Program-made: the position numbers and the translations under genes
Notes under the pieces: model-generated
The model's input: the letters and a program-made list of their open reading frames with translations, nothing else
Databases searched by the model: none
Told to the model about the DNA's origin: nothing
Shown: positions 52,601-64,000 of the stretch, in pieces
How the letters are laid out: each line of letters begins with the position of its first letter
How positions within the stretch are numbered: position 1 is the stretch's first letter
Assembly: GCA_947044365.1 (NCBI GenBank)
Contig: OX345641.1
Span: 1,471,960 to 1,535,959, forward strand
Length of the DNA: 64,000 nucleotides
Reading direction: 5' to 3'
DNA from: Petrosia ficiformis
Lineage: Eukaryota > Porifera > Demospongiae > Haplosclerida > Petrosiidae

Positions 52601-55600
52601 AAGACTTTTGGTAGCAAAAGAGTACATGAAAACACAACTCATCTTGTTTGAAGGCTATCGCTGTTGAATCACAGGTTGAAATGTAGTATAATTTAAGTAG
52701 TGGCTGCTAAACCTCGAGCTGGCTCTAAGCTTTTGCCATGACTGTCAAAATAATTATAATTATGCTAATACTGGATATGTGTGAATGTGGGAACTATGTA
52801 TGAACTGAACATGGTATATATACATTGCTGCTCATCATTTTAGTCTCTCTTGTGGACCTGGTTATGTCCCAGATCCAAACTATTCAATATGTAAAAGCTG
52901 AGACTCCTTGTGATAATAATGGAGTATGTATATATCAGAGTTTTTGAAAAGTTTTGAAATACGGGCCAAATCGGCTCAACAATGGTTAGTGTGTGCACCA
53001 TTGGGAATACATCTTGAGCCAATTAACAAAGAGTTAATGCTGTTAGTGATAATATAATCATAATTACCTGCGCCACTGGCCCAAAGAGAGAACTCTGCAG
53101 TGCCAAATAAGAAGCTCTTTGGGCCAATGGTGCGCCATATGAGCTTATCAAAAACACTGGTATATATATATTAGAATCTCAACCTAATGAATATACATGT
53201 AACTGACTAACACTGGATATACAGGAACAAACTGTACTGGTATGTGATGAATATGGTATATAAACATTGCATTTCCAGTTACATGAGTTTCAATGCAGTA
53301 TTGATAATATCCTTCTGACGTATAAATTATTATTGTAAATTTTCATTCAATTATGTGTGGAGGACAAAGTTATTAGATGACAAATTCCACATCTTTGTTT
53401 TGTAATAATATAATATTCATGTTGTACACATGTCATGTAAGAATATTCTAGAATCTGTTTAAAATTGTATTTTGTGTTGATGTAATTTACCACCTTGCTG
53501 CCACTTGAGTTTTGTTTTATGCAATCTTACCAATGGAATAATCTAGAACTTTCTTAAGCACATGTTTCTATTCTTTTATTATATAAAGAACTGATTTTTG
53601 TAAATGTCCAGTCTCGTCTGGTTTGTTCTGTTTTGTCTGCTTATTTTACAAAAGTTCTGATCAATTAATGTTGATTGTTTTTGAGTACTCTGCTACTTTG
53701 CACCAGATATTTGAACACTTTGTACTACAAATAACGAATAATTTTTTTTAAATTTGTGTATATTAAGATAAATAAGTACAAAGTCATGGGATTTGTCAAC
53801 AAATAACTTTGTCCACCACAGATAATTAAATGAGAATTTACGATAATAATTTATACCTCATAGGACTACGTAACATCAATCAGACTAGAGGCACGATTGG
53901 TGGAGCACAATCAGCTGTTGGGAGTGCATGTGCCCCAGTGTGCCCCAGCATGCCCCCTTTGGCTAAGCCACTGCATGTCTTAGTTTTGAAATATACGTTC
54001 ACAATTTATTGTTGTTCAATAGATAAAATAAGTCAGGAGTTCACTTTGACTACATATGGTATCGAATTCTATGTGGGATTTTATCAACATGTTGGAACAA
54101 TTGATGATGCTCTCCAAATCTATATTCACACTTTTAAGACAGCTCCAGTAAGCTTCAATGTCACTTCATCAGATGAAGAATTCAGCTACACTGGAACTTG
54201 CACTCATCTTAATCCAGCTATAGTTGATGTACCGATCAGTTTTGTAGTTGAGGGTTATGATTACAGTTGGAGGAGTAAAGGTCTAAGAATCTCATCACTT
54301 GATACAAAGCCTATCTCTGTTATAGGTAGAAATCATCATAGTGTAGGTGATTATATGGCTTACCTTGCATATCCATGTCATATACAACCAACCAGTGAAT
54401 ATATTTATTATGCTGTATCTTCCTTGGGCGATGCTGATTACAATAGTCAATTTCTTATTGTTGGGTGTCACGATAACAGTAGTGTTACTATTATCCCAAC
54501 AGGCACCATTACTCTCCCGATAGATGCTCAAGATATAAATAGTAATACAATAACACTCACTGCAGGACAAAATCATAGTCTTGTTCTTCATTCTATGCAA
54601 ACGCTTTTGGTTTCTGCTTCAAATATCGATCTCACAGCATCAAAGATAATATCAAATCAGCCTCTGACAATTCTCTCAGGACATGCAGGCACTCACGTAC
54701 CTTTTGATGTTCCTGACACTCATGTTGATCCTATTATCACTCAAGTTCCACCAACCATTATGTGGGGAAAGAGGTTTCTTTCGTCACCACACTCTGGTAG
54801 AGATGGACAGAGCTATCGAGTAATTGCTAACATGGACAACACAGTTATTATTAGAAATTGTGCAACTGATGATGTGGTGAACACCACACTATATGCTGAC
54901 CAGTGGTCAGAGTTCTTTACCAATGACAGCATATACTGCAGTGTAGTATCAAACAATCCAATCTATGTGGCACAGTTGGGAGTAAGTAACGAATACAATG
55001 GAGCTAACTTTAGTGATCCATCTATTAACACAGTGGCTCCTATGGAACAATACATAAACTCCATACAGTACACAACATTGACAGCAGATTCTCATTATTA
55101 TAGTGTAGTAATGCCTAATGATGAGTATTATGATGGGACACTAATATTTGATGGAAGTCTACAAAACATTACGGGTTGGAATGCTATCTACTATTCAGAT
55201 GGTTCTATTGCTGGCTATGGTTACTCAGCATTAACAAATGGTAGCCACACTATAACACATCCTAACAAACAAGGAAAGCTCTTTGTATCTGTCTATGGCT
55301 GGTCATCATTTAGAGGCTACAGTTATGCTGGTGGAATGTCTCTAAATCCACTCATATCACCCTGCGAGGTGAACAATGGAGGATGTGAACAAAACTGTAA
55401 TGATACATTAGGAAGTCTCTTTTGTACTTGTAATGAAGGTTACACACTGAACATGGACAATAGAACATGTCAAGGTAAGTATAGTAACTATAATATTGAA
55501 ATATTTACTTCATGGAATTGTTTCATCATACATGCAATATTCAATTCTTGTTATATATAATTGTGGGCAGCAATCTATATGGAGTGTTTTTCTCATTTTT

Positions 55601-58600
55601 CCATTGACCAATGTGAATGTTTTGATGGTTGGACTGGATACAAGCTGTGTGTACATTTTTGTTGGGTGAGTAACTGAAGGAGAGGGCTACTTGAATGAAT
55701 ATAAAATGTTAACCAAGGCTGCACATCAAAGTTTGTATGATATAATCCTCAGTAGTTGAAGAATATGACATGCATAGAGCATATTTTTCTAGAATCAAAG
55801 CAGTCATTTTCATGCACCAAATAATTTATCTATCACTTCCTATCTAGAAGTTTCATTTGTGAATGTAATAGTGGTTATCAACTGGATATTGATGGAGCCA
55901 CTTGTAATGGTGTGCAGAGCAGTTTGTAGCATTCATTCATACATACAATCTTTGATACATAATTATAGATGTACATTCATGCATACTCTGTACAGAAATA
56001 CATAAATACACATTATGTATAATTATATACTTGTACTTACTTATTAATGACTTCATTTCCATCCTTTCAGATATTGATGAGTGCAGTAGTGGAACACACA
56101 ACTGCTCCCAAATATGTACAAACACTAATGGAAGCTTCATTTGTGGGTGTAATAGTGGCTTTCTACTAGATGTTGATGGAGCTACTTGTAATGGTGTGCA
56201 GAGCAGTTTGTAGCATTCATTCATACATACAATCTTAGATACATAATTATAGATGTACATTCATGCATACTCTGTACAGAAATACATAAATACACATTAT
56301 GTATAATTATATACTTGTACTTACATATTAATAACTTCATCTCCATCCTTTCAGATATTGATGAGTGCAGTAATGGAACACACAACTGCTCCCAAATATG
56401 TACAAACACTAATGGAAGCTTCATTTGTGGATGTAATAGTGGCTTTCTACTAGATGTTGATGGAGCTACTTGTAATGGTGTGCAGAGCAGTTTGTAGCAT
56501 TCATTCATACATACAATCTTAGATACATAATTATAGATGTACATTCATGCATACTCTGTACAGAAATACATAAATACACATTATGTATAATTATATACTT
56601 GTACTTACATATTAATAACTTCATTTCCATCCTTTCAGATATTGATGAGTGCAGTAATGGAACACACAACTGCTCCCAAATATGTACAAACACTAATGGA
56701 AGCTTCATTTGTGGATGTAATAGTGGCTTTCTACTAGATGTTGATGGAGCTACTTGTAATGGTGTGCATATATAGTATTTACATATAAACATCATACATA
56801 CTTCAGGGCAAGAATCAAAATAAATGACAGGCTTGTTCTAAAACCTTTTGATTATAAAATTATGACAATTTTTACAACTCACAATTGCCATTTCACCACT
56901 TTCAGAAGACTTTTCGTATCAAAAGAGTACGTGAAAGACAACTCGTCTTGTTTGAAGACTATTGCTGTCAAATCACAGCTTGAAATATAATACAATTTAA
57001 GTAGTGGTTGCTACAACTTCGAGCTGGCTCTAAGCTTTTGGCATGACTGTCAACAAAATGTAATTATGCTAATACTGGATATGTGTGAATGTGGGAATTG
57101 TGTATGAACTGAACATGGTATATGTACATTGTTGCTCATTATTTTAGCAGTTTGTGGTCTCTCTTGTGAACCTTGTTATGTTCCAGATCCTGACTGTTCA
57201 ATGAGAGTCTCATTGATATATGTGATAACCAATCAGCATTGATTTAATATCAGGAGGATAGTATTGAAATTGCATTGTAACCAAATGAGGATATAGTAAC
57301 CAATTAATGTTTTATAGTGATATAGCTATAGTACTTAAATTCAAGTATAGATACATCATTCTTATATTTTCCCATTAACTTCCTCCTATACCAGTTTGAA
57401 ATTCTATTATCAATTTATTACCTCAGGTCTTGATGCAGATGTCAGTGGTGATACAAATCAAACTGGACTCATAATTGCTATTGCTATTACAGTGTCAGTA
57501 CTAATAATAATTGTAATTATTGTAGTCTTGATGAGTATATGGTTCATTTTAAAACACAAGAGAAGGAAGATAGAATTTCAGTCAAGGTATGTATTATATA
57601 GTGTTAATTTAGTTAACTTCAACTATAACCAAAACCCCAGCATTGTGACTTTAGTTAATTAAATGATACAAGTATATACTATAATTTATATAGCTAACTA
57701 AAATAGAAATTTGTATGCTTTTAATTAGTTTACAAAATTTAAAACCCTTTTAGTAAAGCCTAAAATTGTTTTAGTTAATTAACTATAACTATAACTAAAA
57801 GTGGTCAGTTATGTCATACTAACACAAAACTAGATATCATGCATGCATTCAAATTAATTTTAATTCTTATTGTTCAATTTTAGATGTTTTGTGAATGACC
57901 TTACAATACCAAATACCACATCAGATCAAAATGGTATGATTACTATTCAGGAATGTTTGTATTATTACATATAACACCACTTTCAATAGATTTAGAGCTT
58001 ATCAATCCTGTCAGACATACAGAAAAAACAGATGAAGTTGTTCAAACGTTTCTTTTAAATGAGTATGGAATAGTGGATTTAAATAAACTCTCAAAGAATT
58101 TAATTTTTGCATCAGGACTAAAGATAATCGAAAAGATTGGAGAAGGTGAACAATAAACAAATATTAAAACTTCACTATTGTACTAAACTGATATAACTAA
58201 CAACTTTGGTTTCATTTTCTATTATAAGCACATGCTACCATGGCAACCATTTGATGTGGTTTAGATTTACATATTGAAACTGTCAAAACAAGCATGTATG
58301 TTATATCATTTATAATATGGTTGATTTTTCAGACAACCTGCCTTGGTTCTCAATGTTTCTAGTTGCATAGCAGCCAAGGTGCTATATATGCATAATAAGA
58401 ATCTAACTTTCTTGTATACCACAACCAGTAGCTTATTGCAACATGTATAAATTATACATGATTGTTTCATCCAATATTACTTATTATTATAATAAAAATA
58501 CATAGTTAACATGCATCTATAGTTGTTGATGAAATCTATACTGTATATGTATAATATATGTATATTATGTTCATATTATTTATATTATACATACATAATT

Positions 58601-60217
58601 ATATAGATGGTGTATATAATTATTTATAATAGTTTATATTATATAGATCATTTATAACAACTATAATTACATGCATTCTTATTATGCAATAAGTTTGTGA
58701 ACATGCAGTCCAGTATAATAATATTCAGTCTAAATACAATCATGTATAAGAGCCAATTTCTTTTATACAGGTGAATTTGGTATTGTATCGTGCTCTTTAT
58801 TCACCTAATTCAGACTTCACTAGTATACCACAACCAGTAGCAGTTAAAACACTTAAAGGTTTATTTTCAATATAACACTATTCTAATACTGCATCTTGTT
58901 CGTGCATACAATGTATGCTAAAGTCTGTTCATATTCACAATTCTGTCCATATTCATAAGTCTGTTCACTTCAAAATTAGGACATGATGATTTTATATATA
59001 TATATAATATATAGTGTTATAGTTTAATGTCATAAGGTTCATAATGATGAAACAGATTAAAATTTGACATATAAAAAAAAAACAAGGAGGATGATTATGT
59101 AAGTAAAAAGATTATTGCTCATTCCAAACTAAAGTTATGAATATTTTTCTGAGATCAAGGTGAATGTGAATGACTTTTACTAATTGTTCATACAATGTAT
59201 ACTATTTAGTTGTATTTGATTATGACTGGAATTAATTACTTCATATATATACACAGGAGTATTCACCAAATCTGATGTTGATAGTATTGTACAAGAAAGT
59301 ATTAAGATGAAATCTTTTGATCATTTGAATGTTTTATCTCTTATTGGTATCTGTCTTGATCATGGAGATGCTCCATATATTGTGATGCCCTTCATGGACG
59401 AGGGAAGTCTTCTCTCTTATCTAAGAAGAGAGAGAAATAACCTTACTGTTTCCGACATTGCTGATGAAGAAGTCATCTTAGACACTAAAAAGAAACTTTT
59501 GTCTATGTGTCTGCAAGTAGCTAATGGCATGCTGTATATATCAGAAAACAACCTAGTGCACAGAGATCTTGCAGCAAGAAATTGCATGTAAAAAGTTATA
59601 TTTTATATTATACTACTAACAATAACTATATTCTTTCTGATAGGATCTCATCAAGTGGAATTATAAAAGTGGCTGATTTTGGACTTACTGAAGATATTTA
59701 TTTCACTGGTTACTTCAGACAAATGAAAAATGAGAATATTCCTGTGAAACTACCCTTAAAATGGATGGCAATTGAAAGTATTCATGATGAATTGTTCAAT
59801 CAGAAAACCGATGTGGTTAGTAAACCATTTTAACAAACATTAAATCATGCAGGTATGAATATTACCATTCATTCAGTGGTCATATGGAGTATTGTGCTGG
59901 GAGGTGTTCAGTCTTGGAAGAATGCCTTACCCTGGTCTTCATCCACGAGAAATTGTTGTATTTCTTGACAAAGGAGAAAGGCTTGATAAACCAAATGGTC
60001 CTGTATGCTCTGATGAAATGTAAGTTATATATAACTAAAATGATCAGTTGATGCACTTGATGCTTTTCTTAGTTACTCCATGATGTTATCTTGTTGGAGG
60101 GAAAGTCCAGATGAGAGACCTTATTTCTCAGAACTAGTCATGAATTTGAATGATATGTTAGTACCATTAGCTATGTACATGGATTTCACTCAGTTCTTTT
60201 GCAGTTGTGAAACTTAA
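45275..60217 (+). CDS. EGF/IgGFc receptor tyrosine kinase with frameshift (gene H)
   Basis: Exons: 45275-45713 (signal peptide [19 protein letters not shown]1), 45789-45935 (N2); EGFs 46754-46876, 47226-47348, 47520-47639, 47769-47891, 49209-49331, 49707-49829, 49939-50061, 51258-51380, 52335-52457; 54023-55474 (IgGFc domain plus EGF); EGFs 56071-56193, 56355-56477, 56639-56761; 57427-57586 (transmembrane), 57884-57933, 57990-58145 (juxtamembrane), 58771-58858, 59257-59587, 59644-59815, 59877-60019, 60073-60217 (kinase). Kinase motifs: [43 protein letters not shown]. All phases agree except exon 58771-58858, which is two bases short after GEFGI, giving a stop at 58806-58808. With that exon repaired the protein would be about 1585 residues. 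No E exon follows N2. The lesion may be real or a sequence error; everything else in the kinase looks functional. Confidence 0.75.
46614..46656. repeat. AT dinucleotide repeat
   Basis: About 40 bp of alternating TA in the N2 to first-EGF intron of gene H. Confidence 0.9.
48913..49030 (+). pseudogene. Dead EGF exon in gene H
   Basis: Recognisable CSQTC ... [11 protein letters not shown] sequence, but with an in-frame stop, small insertions and no DIDEC start or proper donor phase. Its counterpart in the duplicated block is 50960-51078. Confidence 0.7.
50960..51078 (+). pseudogene. Second dead EGF exon in gene H
   Basis: [20 protein letters not shown] is readable, but the first two Cys are gone and the only nearby acceptor gives an immediate stop in the required phase. 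It is the duplicate of 48913-49030, with a better preserved second half. Confidence 0.7.
51640..52210. other. GC-richer insertion in gene H intron
   Basis: A block less AT-rich than its surroundings, ending in an A run at 52200-52210, sits between EGF exons 51258-51380 and 52335-52457. It interrupts repeat sequence shared with 48100-48780 and 50200-50850. The minus-strand frame 51821-52153 lies within it but shows no known domain. A retroposed fragment is possible. Confidence 0.4.
52844..53239 (+). pseudogene. Dead second-type EGF exon split by a transposon
   Basis: Homologous to the intact exon 43975-44157 in gene G ([10 protein letters not shown] ..., then after the insertion [11 protein letters not shown]). 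It has an 18-base-scale deletion after SIC, a missing base at AACTGACTAAC, and a 224-bp hAT-like insertion at 52936-53159. Confidence 0.75.
52936..53159. mobile_element. hAT-like MITE inside a gene H exon remnant
   Basis: Ends CAGAGTTTTTGAAAAG and CTTATCAAAAACACTG are inverted repeats of about 16 bp. A perfect 8-bp target duplication GTATATAT flanks the element (52928-52935 and 53160-53167). It is 224 bp with no coding capacity. The interior contains CTGGCCCAAAGAG / CTCTTTGGGCCA complementary sequence. Confidence 0.85.
53356..53820. mobile_element. 465-bp inverted-repeat element before the IgGFc exon of H
   Basis: TGTGGAGGACAAAGTTATT at the left pairs with AATAACTTTGTCCACCACA at the right, continuing to GACAAAT / ATTTGTC, about 33 bp per arm. 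No certain target duplication. Non-coding. Confidence 0.75.
54023..55474 (+). other. IgGFc-binding domain plus full EGF exon of gene H
   Basis: A 1452-nt phase 1-1 exon opening [20 protein letters not shown], with the IgGFc domain as in genes B and C. It then has a complete EGF ([20 protein letters not shown] ... [14 protein letters not shown]). It is the only copy in the window that keeps this EGF whole. The open frame extends upstream to 53830, but that part is intron and transposon sequence. Confidence 0.9.
55848..56761 (+). repeat. 284-bp tandem exon-intron duplication, 3.2 units
   Basis: Exon donors at 55909, 56193, 56477 and 56761 are exactly 284 bp apart. Each unit is an EGF exon (123 bp) plus intron; the last two units are almost identical. 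The first unit is only the 3' part of the exon, fused to other sequence (55848-55909), and is dead. The other three are intact EGF exons of gene H. Confidence 0.95.
57151..57243 (+). pseudogene. Truncated second-type EGF exon in gene H
   Basis: [20 protein letters not shown] start homologous to 43975-44157, then loss of the second half. It has no usable donor and is another relic of the E2-type EGF exon. Confidence 0.65.
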
Positions 60218-61277
60218 TATTTTTTATGACACTAATTTAACTGATTATGTGTTTGTATTGCTACTGCTTTTATTGTTACTTAGTGTAGTAAACTGTTAAT
60301 TATAAATCATTGTACAAGTTGGTATTTGCTATGTGGAGAGTGTTACTAGGACAGGCTACTAATCCTGGGACACTACCCGGGATCTACACACCTGTGTCAT
60401 CAAGATGTCCAGTAGTTGAGATGGTAGAATGTCATGGATTCAATCCCTAGTCAGATTCCTGGTTTATTCAGTTTTCTAATTCTCTCATGCATGCATGTCA
60501 TAATAACATCTTGCATAAGCCTTATGCAATCATAATTGTATCTAAATAACTCATACAATTATATCAGTGGGAAACTAGAAATATGAATACAGAGTAACCA
60601 GATAGGTATATAATAAAAGGTATTCACTTATTTGTTAATACAGTTGTAAGAAATAATATAAAGTTGCATGGTGATGGAGGTTGTCAGTGATAATAAACTT
60701 ACTTATCCATTTATTAATCAATTACTTGAAGCTCACATAATTTAAACATTAATTTCATAAACATGAAAGATGTGTCAGTTAAATTCAAGCCCAAAAGTTA
60801 TGAACATGTAATTTAATTGGTTGTGTAGATTGTTATGACTGCATGGTGATGTACTGTATAGCCCTAAATTTTTGCAGGCTAGAAAACTGATGGATGTCAA
60901 AATTTTATTCATGTTAAATATCGACAAAATAGTTAAATAACACTATGCGGTACATGTAATTAAATAACACTATGCGGTACATGTAATTTCAATATCCTTA
61001 TCCAGTCTATTAGATATACAAAGAAGCAGAGTAAATATTGAGGTTCGATCATTTTAGGTTTCCAAACCTTCTTTGTGCATCTAATATCAGATACTTGATA
61101 TGATAACGATACATACCATATATCTTCTTATCATGCAGTGATAACAATTAATCTGTATGACCATAATTTCCATCCTTGTGGCTAACAAAATTAATACATC
61201 TATTTTTGTCTACTTACTATTATAAAGATAATTATAGTAAAATATTTCAGAAGTGCAAAAGTGTGTATGAGGTGATA

Positions 61278-61278
<1 letters not shown>
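59847..61278. repeat. Segmental duplication, copy 2 (partner 1-1430)
   Basis: It covers the last two kinase exons of gene H, the spacer and the 5' edge of gene I. Differences from copy 1 are few: for example TGCTCTGATG for TGCTGTGATG in the kinase exon, and an added tandem copy of TTAAATAACACTATGCGGTA near 60961. Confidence 0.9.

Positions 61279-64000
<2,722 letters not shown>

Noticed and set aside
53830..54022. Upstream extension of the large IgGFc frame in gene H
   Set aside because: It lies upstream of a good acceptor with the same phase and position as in genes B and C. It has no similarity to those proteins and starts next to an inverted-repeat element.

Overview
The window is AT-rich animal DNA. 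Genes are split by short GT-AG introns, almost all in phase 1, with many small palindromic transposons between them. The domain set (IgGFc-binding N-terminal domain, calcium-binding EGF, FN3-like domains, receptor tyrosine kinase) and the very large receptor-kinase repertoire this implies fit a demosponge. Amphimedon queenslandica is my best guess; this is inferred from style and content, not proven. No rRNA, tRNA, CRISPR or prokaryotic feature was seen.

Almost everything belongs to one tandem array of related receptor genes on the + strand. They share a front end: a signal peptide plus an unclassified domain of about 140 residues (called N1 here), a Cys-rich furin-like module (N2), and an EGF-bearing exon (E). 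Behind it lie interchangeable phase-1 cassettes: an IgGFc-binding domain exon, a calcium-binding EGF series, FN3-like exons, and one of three endings. These are a secreted six-Cys end, a transmembrane helix with a Tyr-bearing ITIM-like tail, or a transmembrane helix with a tyrosine kinase.

Layout: 39-379, 3' end of a receptor kinase (A). 1430-6788, secreted IgGFc gene (B). 8819-12616, broken transmembrane-tail receptor (psi1) carrying an LTR element with a captured T-box gene. 14207-20617, IgGFc transmembrane receptor (C). 24196-28744, transmembrane receptor without IgGFc (D). 30431-32861, short secreted gene (E). 34080-37382, second broken receptor with the same LTR/T-box insertion (psi2). 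39176-40711, short secreted gene (F). 42960-44689, receptor-kinase pseudogene (G). 45275-60217, large EGF/IgGFc receptor kinase with a frameshift in the glycine-loop exon (H). 61278 to the window end, start of another receptor kinase with four E exons (I).

The array grew by repeated segmental duplication. The first 1.4 kb of the window recurs at 59847-61278, the B-3'/psi1 block recurs as E-3'/psi2, and EGF exons in H are duplicated in 284-bp and about 2.4-kb units. Different non-autonomous transposons (hAT-like with 8-bp target duplications, a Mutator-like one with 9 bp, and a TA-inserting family) have entered promoters, introns and exons. Receptors with one ectodomain family and kinase, ITIM-like or soluble endings look like a paired-receptor system; that functional reading is inference. 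The clearest surprise is an intronless T-box transcription-factor copy, followed by WW-domain-like sequence, inside an LTR retroelement.
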